Part shown: positions 34,485 to 44,413 of the stretch, piece by piece
Position numbering within the stretch: the stretch's first letter is position 1
Layout: every line of letters starts with the position of its first letter
NCBI RefSeq assembly: GCF_044197065.1
Contig: NZ_JBIQOI010000003.1
Location: 277,411-341,410 of the forward strand
DNA length: 64,000 bases
Reading direction: 5' to 3'
Source of the DNA: Kluyvera ascorbata_C
Lineage (GTDB): Bacteria; Pseudomonadota; Gammaproteobacteria; Enterobacterales; Enterobacteriaceae
Made by a program: the position numbers and the translations under genes
Notes under the pieces: model-generated
Seen by the model: only the letters and a program-made list of their open reading frames with translations
Database searches by the model: none
What the model was told of the DNA's origin: nothing

Positions 34485-34828
34485 AGGTATCCTGTCTGTA
34501 GATTAAGTATGAAGTAAAGCGGGTTAACGTTGAAAATTCTACATATTTTTCGCCATGAAATGGCTTGATGATAAAACGTTCAACATCCCCTTTCGACCTG
34601 ATTTTCTTCCCTTATTTTCGTCCATATCAAACGCATTTGTCTTGTAAGAATTCGGCTCAATCGCCAGATAGCGCGCTATCTCTCTGCTTATATTGTTTTT
34701 TTGATACCTGAATAAAGAAACCCATAATTTAAAACGCCGTTTTATTTACTCATTATTGTGACGAACAAAAAAGAAACAGCGTTTTGATTTGTTGATAATT
34801 ACGGCGCTCAACCATTCAGGAAGATGAT
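34485..34828. promoter_or_regulatory. Divergent glmU / pectate-lyase promoter region
   Basis: 344 AT-rich bp between two divergent genes. A KdgR-like box (34728-34746) is the clearest element. A TGTGA half-site (34757-34761) and a GATAAT -10 candidate (34794-34799) lie before the lyase. No clear NagC pair or consensus glmU promoter was identified. Confidence 0.6.
34728..34746. promoter_or_regulatory. KdgR-like operator upstream of the pectate lyase
   Basis: A 19-mer centred on the palindrome TAAAACGCCGTTTTA agrees with the KdgR consensus AATRAAAYRNYRTTTYATT at 17 of 19 positions (the two left-most As are T). KdgR is the IclR-family repressor of pectin catabolism, so the site fits the gene 82 bp downstream. 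Confidence 0.65.
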
Positions 34829-37006
34829 ATGAAAAAGAAAATACCTCTGGCTCTGACGCTTTGTAGCGCAGCACTCTCTCTGTCGGCACACGCTCAGGCG
34901 CCCCAGCAATGGAAGGCGATCGCTTTTGGGCAATCTACCGACGTAAACTTCTCCTCCAATGTGTTACCGGAGAAGATTGGCGTTAACAACGTGACGATTG
35001 ACGGTAAGACGCTGACTCCACAACAAACTGCCTCTCTTAGCAAACCTATCACCATCGAAAGTCGTGGTGGTAAGATTGCTAACTCACACGATGGCCTGAC
35101 CTTTTTCTACACCACCGTACCGAGTGACGAGAATTTTGTTCTCTCCGCCACGGTAACCGTCGATCAGTTTGGCCCAGAAAATGGCGCTAAGCCGGCCGCT
35201 CAGGAAGGGGCCGGACTGTTGGTGCGCGATATTATCGGCATTCCTCGCCAGGAGCCGTTGAAAGAGGGTTATGAAGAGTTTCCTGCGGCATCGAATATGG
35301 TGATGAACGCCATCATGACTCAGGATAAAAAAGACGATTACCGCGTGAAGCTACAGGCTATCTCACGCAACGGCATCACCCAACCGTGGGGGAACGCGGG
35401 CTCCGAAATTAAAAAGGTCAGCTACAAGGAAGGTGTTAATCTGCGAGAGTCACCGGCCTTCCGCCTTAAGCTCGAGCGAACCAATGAGGGCTTTATTACC
35501 GCCTGGGCGCCGGTTGGTAGCGAAGAGTGGACAACTCAGCAGGTGCCGAATGCCGATCTAATTTCGGTTCAGGATAAAAAGCAGTACTACGTCGGTTTTT
35601 TTGCCTCCCGTAACGCGAAAATCACCGTGAGTGATGCCTCACTGACCACGTCGGCAGCCCAGACCGTCGCCTCGAAGCCGTTCGTCGCAAAATCCTGGCC
35701 GGTGGTGATGCAGGTCGCATCCGGCAGCCAAAGCGCCGGGGCGAACTACACCTTACAGGCGCGAGCGAACTACGATGGTCTGTTCTCGGTGCGCCAGAAT
35801 GAAGTAGTGATCGGGGAGAATAAACCGGTGAAAGCCGGCGAGATGTTTACCCTGCCAGCCACGCTGAAAGACAACAACAGCTTCCAGATTACGTTTACCC
35901 CCACCAGCGGCGGCGATCGTTCGCCGGTTGAACAGCAGCTTACCGTTAGCCAGTATAAAGCGGCGGCAAACAGTACGCTGTACGCTGCTGCGGACGGTAA
36001 AGCCGATGCTAAAGGCACGGCAGAAGCACCGCTGGATTTAGCCTCCGCCATCGCGCTTGTGCCACCGGGCGGTAAAGTGGTACTGGCAGCAGGCGACTAT
36101 GCAAAAACGGATATTCCACTTTCCGCAAGCGGCCTTGAAAATGGACGTAAAACGCTGGAAGCCAACGGTAAAGCGGTTATCCACGGCATGTTGCTGGACG
36201 CTCACTACTGGACGATTCGAGGTATCGATATTACCGACAAGAGCCTACGCATTCAGGGAAGCCATAACCTTATCGAAAACGTCACCGCCTATCACAACGA
36301 CGATACCGGAATTCAGATCTCTTCTGCCGATAAGATCGGTCGCCCGTTGTGGGCAAGCCATAACCGCGTGGTGAACTCCGAATCTTATCGCAACGAAGAT
36401 CCGGGTAAGATCAACGCCGACGGTTTTGCGGTGAAGATGCGCGTGGGTGAAGGTAACCGACTGGAAGGGTGTTACTCCCACGACAACATCGACGATGGCT
36501 TCGATCTGTTCAACAAGATTGAAGATGGCGCCAACGGCGTGGTGGTGATTGAGAACTCTATTGCCCGCAATAACACCAGCAACGGCTTCAAGCTCGGTGG
36601 TGAAGGCCAGCCAGTGGCCCATGAAATCCGCAATAGCATTGCTATTGGCAACCATCTTGATGGTTTCACCGATAACTTCAACCCAGGCAAGCTGGTGGTG
36701 GTGAATAACGTTGCCGTGGATAACCAGCGCTTCAACTTCATCTTCCGCCCAAGCCCGTACGGGGATGCCGCAACCCAGGGCGTGTTCAGCGACAACATTT
36801 CGCTGCGCAGCCAGCCGGGGAAATACGACGATGCGGTGGTGGGGAACGTTGATGCAACCAACTACTTCATCGAGAAGGGAAAAAGCGTTAATACGGAAGG
36901 GAAGGAGCTGCGCGCGCAAGACTTCCAGTCGCTATCGTTACCGCAGCCGCTGACCCGTAATGCGGACGGGAGTTTTGATACCGGGAATTTCCTGAACAAG
37001 GATTGA
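34829..37006 (+). CDS. PL9-family pectate lyase (PelX-like), periplasmic
   Basis: A 725-residue exported enzyme likely to cleave polygalacturonate by beta-elimination. The signal peptide is cleaved near AHA|Q (residue 22). About residues 30-270 form a jelly-roll-like N-terminal domain; 390-725 is a right-handed parallel beta-helix. PL9 motifs are DGFAVKM (531-537, with Lys536 as the probable catalytic base), GEGNRLEGCYSHDNIDDGFD (Asp cluster for Ca2+), NNTSNGFKLGGEG and HLDGFTDNFNPG. Length and layout resemble the exo-acting PelX of Dickeya. AGGA lies 7 bases before the ATG, and a KdgR-like box is upstream. The gene has normal base composition. Substrate specificity is inferred. Confidence 0.82.
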   Translation: MKKKIPLALTLCSAALSLSAHAQAPQQWKAIAFGQSTDVNFSSNVLPEKIGVNNVTIDGKTLTPQQTASLSKPITIESRGGKIANSHDGLTFFYTTVPSDENFVLSATVTVDQFGPENGAKPAAQEGAGLLVRDIIGIPRQEPLKEGYEEFPAASNMVMNAIMTQDKKDDYRVKLQAISRNGITQPWGNAGSEIKKVSYKEGVNLRESPAFRLKLERTNEGFITAWAPVGSEEWTTQQVPNADLISVQDKKQYYVGFFASRNAKITVSDASLTTSAAQTVASKPFVAKSWPVVMQVASGSQSAGANYTLQARANYDGLFSVRQNEVVIGENKPVKAGEMFTLPATLKDNNSFQITFTPTSGGDRSPVEQQLTVSQYKAAANSTLYAAADGKADAKGTAEAPLDLASAIALVPPGGKVVLAAGDYAKTDIPLSASGLENGRKTLEANGKAVIHGMLLDAHYWTIRGIDITDKSLRIQGSHNLIENVTAYHNDDTGIQISSADKIGRPLWASHNRVVNSESYRNEDPGKINADGFAVKMRVGEGNRLEGCYSHDNIDDGFDLFNKIEDGANGVVVIENSIARNNTSNGFKLGGEGQPVAHEIRNSIAIGNHLDGFTDNFNPGKLVVVNNVAVDNQRFNFIFRPSPYGDAATQGVFSDNISLRSQPGKYDDAVVGNVDATNYFIEKGKSVNTEGKELRAQDFQSLSLPQPLTRNADGSFDTGNFLNKD

Positions 37007-37021
37007 TGCGGAGGTGAGTGC

Positions 37022-37103
37022 TGTAGGCCTGATAAGCGCAGCGCCATCAGGCAAGCCACAAAGACATTGCCGGATGGCGGCGTAAACGCCTTATCCGGCC
37101 TAC
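37022..37103. repeat. REP/BIME pair after the pectate lyase
   Basis: GCCTGATAAGCGCAGCGCCATCAGGC and GCCGGATGGCGGCG...TTATCCGGC units with GTAGGC/GCCTAC ends. Confidence 0.85.
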
Positions 37104-37111
37104 AAAATACA

Positions 37112-37144
37112 AAGGTCGCCGTGAGGCGACCTTCTTCATTTTTG
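37112..37144. terminator. Terminator between the lyase and the small ORF
   Basis: AAGGTCGCC/GGCGACCTT stem with GTGA loop, T-rich on the plus side (CTTCATTTTT) and moderately on the minus side (TGTATTTTG). It can serve both the lyase and the leftward small transcript. Confidence 0.7.
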
Positions 37145-37245
37145 GTTCTGTTTACACCGCATGTGTTGTGGTTTTCGTTAGCGGTACAGCGCTTAACAGA
37201 ACGGCATCTGACCTACAGGTGAGGCGGCCAGTGCGGTCATCAACC

Positions 37246-37317
37246 TTACAGGTTGAAAGTACCGAAAGAGATGTTCATAGCGCTGAAGAGAGCGATGATT
37301 TTATTGATCAGTTTCAT
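37246..37317 (-). CDS. Putative 23-residue small protein
   Basis: ATG at 37317, stop TAA at 37246. The product starts MKLINKIIALFSAMNISF and ends GTFNL: a short basic N-end and a hydrophobic/amphipathic stretch. A strong AGGA ribosome site lies 8 bases upstream. The unit is isolated: the atp operon terminator is on one side, its own terminator on the other, and two perfect CRP-type palindromes are upstream. I do not recognise the peptide. It could also be a fortuitous ORF in a CRP-controlled small RNA. Confidence 0.5.
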   Translation of the reverse strand: MKLINKIIALFSAMNISFGTFNL

Positions 37318-37349
37318 GATTTTAATCCTGCGATAGTAGTGGTGTTTTC

Positions 37350-37365
37350 TGTGACTCATGTCACA
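37350..37365. promoter_or_regulatory. CRP-type palindrome, proximal
   Basis: TGTGACTCATGTCACA, a perfect TGTGA-N6-TCACA, 33 bp upstream of the small ORF. Confidence 0.7.
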
Positions 37366-37406
37366 AAAAGAAGTCTACTCCTCGGACATTTATCGATCAA
37401 CAGTTT

Positions 37407-37422
37407 TGTGATTCAAATCACA
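37407..37422. promoter_or_regulatory. CRP-type palindrome, distal
   Basis: TGTGATTCAAATCACA, a perfect TGTGA-N6-TCACA, centred 57 bp from the proximal site. It also resembles an FNR site. Confidence 0.7.
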
Positions 37423-37470
37423 AAATATTTAAAATACCTTTTCAGTTTCATTTAAATTAAAACAAGCCAT

Positions 37471-37505
37471 AAAAAAAGCCAGCCTGGAAACCAGACTGGC
37501 TTTTT
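37471..37505. terminator. Bidirectional terminator after atpC
   Basis: A-run, AGCCAG...CTGGCT stem, T-run. It ends the atp operon on the minus strand. Confidence 0.85.
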
Positions 37506-37521
37506 GACTTTCAAGCCGGTG

Positions 37522-37941
37522 TTACATCGCTTTTTTGGTCAACTCGATAACGCGCAGTTTAGCGATCGCTTTGGCCAGTTCCGCAGACGCCTGAGCGTAA
37601 TCCACGTCACCATGAGAGCTCTTAATGTGCTCTTCGGCCTTACGCTTCGCTTCAATCGCGCGCGCTTCGTCGAGGTCCTGACCGCGAATTGCGGTATCAG
37701 CCAGAACGGTCACGCTGCCAGACTGCACTTCAAGAATGCCGCCGGACAGATAGATAAACTCTTCGTGACCGTGCTGTTTAACGATGCGAATCATACCAGG
37801 CTTAATGGCGGTGAGCAGCGGGGCGTGGCCCGGGTAAATACCCAGCTCACCTTCGCTACCCGTTACCTGGATTTTCTCGACCAGACCAGAGAACATTTGT
37901 TGCTCTGCGCTGACGACGTCCAGGTGGTAAGTCATTGCCAT
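37522..37941 (-). CDS. atpC: ATP synthase epsilon subunit
   Basis: A 139-residue F1 epsilon subunit: N-terminal beta-sandwich (VTGSEGELGIYPGHAPLLTAI) and C-terminal inhibitory helices (AKAIAKLRVIELTKKAM). It couples F1 to the c-ring and restrains ATP hydrolysis. It follows atpD by 20 bp and is last in the operon. Confidence 0.99.
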   Translation of the reverse strand: MAMTYHLDVVSAEQQMFSGLVEKIQVTGSEGELGIYPGHAPLLTAIKPGMIRIVKQHGHEEFIYLSGGILEVQSGSVTVLADTAIRGQDLDEARAIEAKRKAEEHIKSSHGDVDYAQASAELAKAIAKLRVIELTKKAM

Positions 37942-37961
37942 ATCACCCTCCGATTAAGGCG

Positions 37962-39344
37962 TTAAAGTTTTTTGGCTTTTTCCACTGCTTCGTCAATGGA
38001 ACCGACCATGTAGAACGCCTGCTCCGGCAGGTGATCGTATTCGCCGTCCATGATGCCTTTAAAGCCACGGATGGTGTCTTTCAGCGAAACGTATTTACCC
38101 GGAGAACCGGTGAATACTTCTGCTACGAAGAACGGCTGGGACAGGAAGCGCTGAATTTTACGAGCGCGTGCTACCACCAGTTTGTCTTCTTCAGACAGTT
38201 CATCCATACCCAGGATGGCGATGATGTCTTTCAGTTCCTGATAACGCTGCAGGATGGACTGAACGCCACGAGCGGTGTCGTAGTGCTCCTGACCAACAAC
38301 CAGCGGATCCAGCTGACGGCTGGTGGAGTCCAGCGGGTCAACCGCAGGGTAGATACCCAGGGAAGCGATCTGACGGCTCAGTACTACGGTTGCATCTAAG
38401 TGAGCAAAGGTAGTTGCTGGGGATGGGTCAGTTAAGTCATCCGCAGGTACGTATACCGCCTGTACGGAGGTGATAGAACCGGTCTTGGTGGAGGTGATAC
38501 GTTCCTGCAGAACGCCCATCTCTTCCGCCAGAGTCGGCTGGTAACCTACCGCTGAAGGCATACGACCCAGCAGTGCAGATACTTCTGTACCGGCCAGGGT
38601 GTAACGATAGATGTTATCGACGAACAGCAGTACGTCACGACCTTCGTCACGGAATTTCTCAGCCATGGTCAGACCGGTCAGAGCAACGCGCAGACGGTTT
38701 CCCGGTGGCTCGTTCATCTGGCCATATACCAGGGATACTTTATCGATAACGTTGGAGTCGGTCATTTCGTGGTAGAAGTCGTTACCCTCACGAGTACGTT
38801 CACCTACGCCCGCAAACACGGAGTAACCGGAGTGCTCGATCGCGATGTTACGGATCAGCTCCATCATGTTTACGGTTTTACCAACACCCGCACCGCCGAA
38901 CAGACCGACTTTACCGCCCTTAGCGAACGGACACATCAGGTCGATAACTTTGATACCGGTTTCCAGCAGTTCCTGAGAGCTAGACAGCTCTTCGTAGGAA
39001 GGTGCAGCGCGGTGGATAGCCCAACGCTCTTCTTCACCGATGTCGCCTTTCATGTCTACTGGCTGACCCAGTACGTTCATGATACGACCCAGTGTTGCTT
39101 TACCTACCGGAACTTCGATTGGGTGCTCGAGGTCTTTAACATCCAGACCGCGACGCAGACCGTCGGAAGAACCCATAGCGATGGTACGTACGATACCGCC
39201 GCCGAGCTGCTGCTGAACTTCCAGCACCAGAACTTCATTACCATTCTGCACCTCAAGAGCTTCGTACACGCGCGGTACGGCATCCTGAGGGAATTCGACG
39301 TCAACTACGGCGCCGATTACCTGGACAATTTTTCCAGTAGCCAT
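37962..39344 (-). CDS. atpD: ATP synthase beta subunit
   Basis: A 460-residue catalytic F1 subunit. P-loop GGAGVGKTVNMMELI, catalytic Glu in GVGERTREGNDFYHEM, and the DELSEED lever are all present. Length equals E. coli. Confidence 0.99.
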   Translation of the reverse strand: MATGKIVQVIGAVVDVEFPQDAVPRVYEALEVQNGNEVLVLEVQQQLGGGIVRTIAMGSSDGLRRGLDVKDLEHPIEVPVGKATLGRIMNVLGQPVDMKGDIGEEERWAIHRAAPSYEELSSSQELLETGIKVIDLMCPFAKGGKVGLFGGAGVGKTVNMMELIRNIAIEHSGYSVFAGVGERTREGNDFYHEMTDSNVIDKVSLVYGQMNEPPGNRLRVALTGLTMAEKFRDEGRDVLLFVDNIYRYTLAGTEVSALLGRMPSAVGYQPTLAEEMGVLQERITSTKTGSITSVQAVYVPADDLTDPSPATTFAHLDATVVLSRQIASLGIYPAVDPLDSTSRQLDPLVVGQEHYDTARGVQSILQRYQELKDIIAILGMDELSEEDKLVVARARKIQRFLSQPFFVAEVFTGSPGKYVSLKDTIRGFKGIMDGEYDHLPEQAFYMVGSIDEAVEKAKKL

Positions 39345-39370
39345 CTTGAATCCTCTACGAATTAACCTGG

Positions 39371-40234
39371 TTATACCGCGGATGCACCACCGACGATCTC
39401 GGTGAGTTCCTGAGTAATGCTGGCCTGTCGAGCTTTGTTGTATACCAACTGCAGCTCTTTAATCAGGCTGCCGCCATTGTCGGTCGCGGCTTTCATCGCC
39501 ACCATACGTGCGGCCTGCTCGCTGGCCAGGTTTTCTACCACGCCCTGATAGACCTGAGATTCGACATAGCGACGCAGGAGGGTATCCAGCAGCGCTTTCG
39601 GATCGGGTTCGTACAGGTAATCCCAGGTTTTACGTTTCAGATCATCATCTTCTGAAGCCGGTAACGGCAGCAGTTGGGTGATCGTCGGCACCTGAGACAT
39701 GGTGTTAATAAATTTGTTGCTGACAATATAAAGCTTGTCCAGACGACCTTCGTCGTAGGCTTGCAACATCACTTTTACCGGACCGATAAGTTCGGACAGG
39801 GCAGGTTTATCGCCCATACCGGTTACCTGAGCGACAATGTTGCCACCTACGGAATTAAAGAAGGACACACCTTTAGAGCCGATCATTGCGAGGTCGCACT
39901 GAACGCCTTTTTCGGTCCATGCCTTCATATCCGCCAGCAGTTTCTTGAACAGGTTAATGTTCAAGCCACCGCACAGACCACGGTCGGTAGACACCACCAG
40001 GTAGCCCACGCGCTTAACGTCGCGTTCTTCCAGGTATGGGTGCTTATATTCCAGATTACCGTTCGCAAGGTGACCAATCACTTTGCGCATGGTATCTGCA
40101 TAAGGACGGCTGGCCGCCATGCGATCCTGCGATTTACGCATTTTGGAAGCGGCGACCATCTCCATCGCTTTAGTGATCTTTTGCGTGTTCTGGACGCTTG
40201 CGATCTTACTACGTATCTCTTTTGCGCCGGCCAT
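39371..40234 (-). CDS. atpG: ATP synthase gamma subunit
   Basis: A 287-residue central rotor shaft. The N-terminal coiled helix is AGAKEIRSKIASVQNTQKIT and the C-terminal helix carries ELQLVYNKARQASITQELTE. Between atpA and atpD. Confidence 0.99.
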   Translation of the reverse strand: MAGAKEIRSKIASVQNTQKITKAMEMVAASKMRKSQDRMAASRPYADTMRKVIGHLANGNLEYKHPYLEERDVKRVGYLVVSTDRGLCGGLNINLFKKLLADMKAWTEKGVQCDLAMIGSKGVSFFNSVGGNIVAQVTGMGDKPALSELIGPVKVMLQAYDEGRLDKLYIVSNKFINTMSQVPTITQLLPLPASEDDDLKRKTWDYLYEPDPKALLDTLLRRYVESQVYQGVVENLASEQAARMVAMKAATDNGGSLIKELQLVYNKARQASITQELTEIVGGASAV

Positions 40235-40283
40235 GAGCTTCTCCTCAATGCCTACGGCCTGCCCTAAGACAGGCCGTCAGACT

Positions 40284-41825
40284 TTACCAGGATTGGGTTG
40301 CTTTGAAGGAATCGAGGATGCCTTTCAGCTTGCCTTCGATTTCGTCGTTATAGCCACCGGACTGGTTGATCTCTTGCATCAACGGAGCGTGATCACGGTC
40401 AACGTAAGCCAGCAGAGCGGCTTCGAAGCTACCGATTTTCGCCAGTTCTACATCCGCCAGATAACCACGTTCTGCCGCGAACAGAACCAGAGACTGCTGC
40501 GCGACTGACATCGGCGCATACTGTTTCTGTTTCAGCAGTTCAGTTACTTTCTGACCATGGTCCAGCTGCTTACGGGTTGCATCGTCAAGGTCAGATGCGA
40601 ACTGGGAGAATGCTGCCAGTTCACGGTACTGTGCCAGAGCGGTACGGATACCACCGGACAGTTTTTTCATGATCTTGGTCTGAGCTGCACCACCAACACG
40701 GGATACGGAGATACCCGGGTTAACCGCAGGACGAATACCGGCGTTGAACAGGTTGGTTTCCAGGAAGATCTGACCATCGGTAATGGAAATTACGTTGGTC
40801 GGAACGAATGCGGAAACGTCACCTGCCTGCGTTTCGATAATCGGCAGAGCAGTCAGTGAACCGGTTTTCCCTTTCACTTCACCTTTGGTGAAAGTTTCAA
40901 CGTATTCGGCGTTAACACGCGCAGCACGCTCCAGCAGACGGGAGTGGAGGTAGAATACGTCGCCCGGGAATGCTTCACGTCCTGGTGGACGACGGAGCAG
41001 CAGGGAGATCTGACGGTATGCGACAGCCTGTTTAGACAGGTCATCGTAAATGATCAGCGCATCTTCGCCGCGGTCGCGGAAGTATTCGCCCATTGCGCAA
41101 CCGGCATATGGTGCCAGGTATTGCAGTGCAGCGGATTCAGACGCGGTTGCCACAACAACGATGGTGTTAGCCAGCGCGCCGTGTTCTTCCAGTTTACGTA
41201 CCACGTTAGAAATGGTGGACGCTTTCTGGCCGATAGCAACGTATACGCACTTGATGCCGGAATCACGTTGGTTGATGATGGCGTCGATTGCCAGCGCGGT
41301 TTTACCGGTCTGACGGTCGCCGATGATCAGTTCACGCTGACCACGACCGATTGGGATCATGGCATCAACGGATTTATAACCAGTCTGAACTGGCTGATCA
41401 ACGGACTGACGTTCGATTACGCCTGGTGCGATAGCTTCAACGGCGGAGAAGCCGTCGTTGTCCAGCGCGCCTTTACCATCGATTGGTGCACCCAGGGTGT
41501 TAACCACACGGCCCAGCAGGCCACGGCCAACCGGAACTTCCAGGATACGACCAGTACACTTGACGGTCATGCCTTCGGCAAGGTCAGCGTACGGACCCAT
41601 GACTACAGCACCTACGGAGTCGCGCTCCAGGTTCAGTGCGATAGCGTAACGGTTACCCGGCAGGGAAATCATTTCACCCTGCATACAATCGGCCAGGCCG
41701 TGAATGCGGATAACACCGTCACTTACAGAAACAATAGTACCTTCGTTGTGAGCTTCACTCACAACACTGAACTGAGCAATGCGCTGCTTGATCAGTTCGC
41801 TGATTTCGGTGGAATTCAGTTGCAT
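40284..41825 (-). CDS. atpA: ATP synthase alpha subunit
   Basis: A 513-residue non-catalytic F1 subunit. P-loop GDRQTGKTALAIDAI, and the conserved Arg region near ISVSRVGGAAQ. The N-terminus MQLNSTEISELIKQRI binds delta. Confidence 0.99.
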   Translation of the reverse strand: MQLNSTEISELIKQRIAQFSVVSEAHNEGTIVSVSDGVIRIHGLADCMQGEMISLPGNRYAIALNLERDSVGAVVMGPYADLAEGMTVKCTGRILEVPVGRGLLGRVVNTLGAPIDGKGALDNDGFSAVEAIAPGVIERQSVDQPVQTGYKSVDAMIPIGRGQRELIIGDRQTGKTALAIDAIINQRDSGIKCVYVAIGQKASTISNVVRKLEEHGALANTIVVVATASESAALQYLAPYAGCAMGEYFRDRGEDALIIYDDLSKQAVAYRQISLLLRRPPGREAFPGDVFYLHSRLLERAARVNAEYVETFTKGEVKGKTGSLTALPIIETQAGDVSAFVPTNVISITDGQIFLETNLFNAGIRPAVNPGISVSRVGGAAQTKIMKKLSGGIRTALAQYRELAAFSQFASDLDDATRKQLDHGQKVTELLKQKQYAPMSVAQQSLVLFAAERGYLADVELAKIGSFEAALLAYVDRDHAPLMQEINQSGGYNDEIEGKLKGILDSFKATQSW

Positions 41826-41837
41826 GCTCCAGTCCCC

Positions 41838-42371
41838 TTAAGACTGCAAGACGTCTGCAAGGCGCTCAAGACGGCCGCGTACGCTGCCATCAATGACCAT
41901 ATCACCCGCACGGATGATAACGCCCGCCATTACAGACTTATCGATTTTGCAATTCAGCTTAACTTTGCGTGACAGACGCTTTTCCATCGCGGCGCTGATT
42001 TTCGCAAGCTGTTCTTCATTCAGTGCATTAGCGGAGATGACTTCTACCTCAGAGGTAGCTTCACTCGCGGCGCGCAGATGAATGAACTGCTCGAGAACAT
42101 CCGGGAGCACTTTAAGACGACCATTTTCAGCCATAACCTTAATCAGGTTCTGGCCGTTTTCGTCCAGTTGCTCACCGCATACTGCGATAAACGACTTAGA
42201 GAGCGTTTCCGGTGCCAGCGCACCAGACAGAAGCTCTGCCATTTGTTCGTTCTTCGTCACTTCGGCGGCAAACGCCAGCATGTCCTGCCAGCGATCTACG
42301 CTTTTGTGTTCGACGGCAAAGTCAAAAGCTGCTTTGGCGTAGGGGCGAGCTACCGTAACAAATTCAGACAT
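41838..42371 (-). CDS. atpH: ATP synthase delta subunit
   Basis: A 177-residue stator subunit joining F1 alpha to the b dimer. It starts MSEFVTVARPYAKAAFDFAV and has the C-terminal GVIIRAGDMVIDGSVRGRL motif. 12 bp ahead of atpA. Confidence 0.99.
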   Translation of the reverse strand: MSEFVTVARPYAKAAFDFAVEHKSVDRWQDMLAFAAEVTKNEQMAELLSGALAPETLSKSFIAVCGEQLDENGQNLIKVMAENGRLKVLPDVLEQFIHLRAASEATSEVEVISANALNEEQLAKISAAMEKRLSRKVKLNCKIDKSVMAGVIIRAGDMVIDGSVRGRLERLADVLQS

Positions 42372-42385
42372 CAGCCCCTCCCTCC

Positions 42386-42856
42386 TTACAGTTCAGCGAC
42401 AAGTTTGTCCACGATGTCGCTGTTAGCAGCTTCATCCACGGAACGTTCGATGATCTTCTCGGCGCCAGCAACAGCCAGGATAGCGACTTGCTTACGCAGC
42501 TCTTCGCGGGCACGTTTACGCTCAGCATCAATTTCTGCCTGAGCCTGTGCCACGATTTTGTTACGTTCCTGCTCTGCTTCAGTTTTGGCTTCGTCCAGGA
42601 TCTGAGAGCGACGTTTGTTCGCCTGCTCGATGATTACCTGGGCTTCCGCTTTCGCTTTTTTCAGCTGGTCGGTCGCATTGGCCTGTGCAAGGTCCAAATC
42701 CTTTTTAGCTCGTTCTGCAGAAGAAAGGCCGTCAGCAATTTCTTTTTGACGCTTTTCGATGGCAGCCATTAAAGGCGGCCATACGTATTTCATGCAGAAC
42801 AGAACGAAGAGGACAAACGCGATGGCCTGGCCGAGGATTGTTGCGTTAAGATTCAC
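42386..42856 (-). CDS. atpF: ATP synthase b subunit
   Basis: A 156-residue stator stalk: one N-terminal helix (ATILGQAIAFVLFVLFCMKY) and a long charged coiled coil, dimeric in the complex. Confidence 0.99.
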   Translation of the reverse strand: MNLNATILGQAIAFVLFVLFCMKYVWPPLMAAIEKRQKEIADGLSSAERAKKDLDLAQANATDQLKKAKAEAQVIIEQANKRRSQILDEAKTEAEQERNKIVAQAQAEIDAERKRAREELRKQVAILAVAGAEKIIERSVDEAANSDIVDKLVAEL

Positions 42857-42922
42857 AGCACAATGCCTCTTTATCTAGTTAACGTTCTGATATTGCTCTT
42901 ACTTAATTCAAAGCAACGCTTA

Positions 42923-43162
<240 letters not shown>

Positions 43163-43208
43163 GACAGTCTCCAGTTTGTTTCAGTTAAAACGTAGTAGTG
43201 TTGGTAAA

Positions 43209-44024
<816 letters not shown>

Positions 44025-44032
44025 GATGCCTT

Positions 44033-44413
44033 TTACCCTTTGTTGTTAATTACAGCGGGCGCCAGTATTTGAACCACTAGCACCGAAATCCATGTAACGA
44101 TCAGCGGTAAGAACACCGCTTTAAAAACCGCCAGCGCCACGACCAGTAACACCAGCATCGCAAGCACTTTGAACGCTTCCCCGAAGGCGAACGTCCAGGC
44201 CACTCGGCCTTTAGCGGGTGTATGTACCTGGTGACGCCAGGCAAAAATCATAAACAACATATTAGGCAGTAACACTGCCAGGCCTCCACACGCGGCGGAG
44301 ATGCCCCAGAAGGGGTCTTTAAGGCTGAACAGCAATCCACTTGCTATCACTGCCAGAAGCTGAATGAACAGAAGCTTTCGAGCAACATTGCGACTCACGA
44401 ACGACATAGACAT
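44033..44413 (-). CDS. atpI: ATP synthase accessory protein AtpI
   Basis: A 126-residue inner-membrane protein that helps c-ring assembly and Mg2+ supply. About four helices, e.g. LLFIQLLAVIASGLLFSL and VLAMLVLLVVALAVFKAVFL. The frame is open to 44485, but the ATG at 44413 gives the E. coli length; an upstream start remains possible. First gene of the operon. Confidence 0.95.
   Translation of the reverse strand: MSMSFVSRNVARKLLFIQLLAVIASGLLFSLKDPFWGISAACGGLAVLLPNMLFMIFAWRHQVHTPAKGRVAWTFAFGEAFKVLAMLVLLVVALAVFKAVFLPLIVTWISVLVVQILAPAVINNKG

Noticed and set aside
40944..41972. 342-codon plus-strand ORF
   Set aside because: Complement of atpA and the end of atpH; shadow of highly biased codon use.
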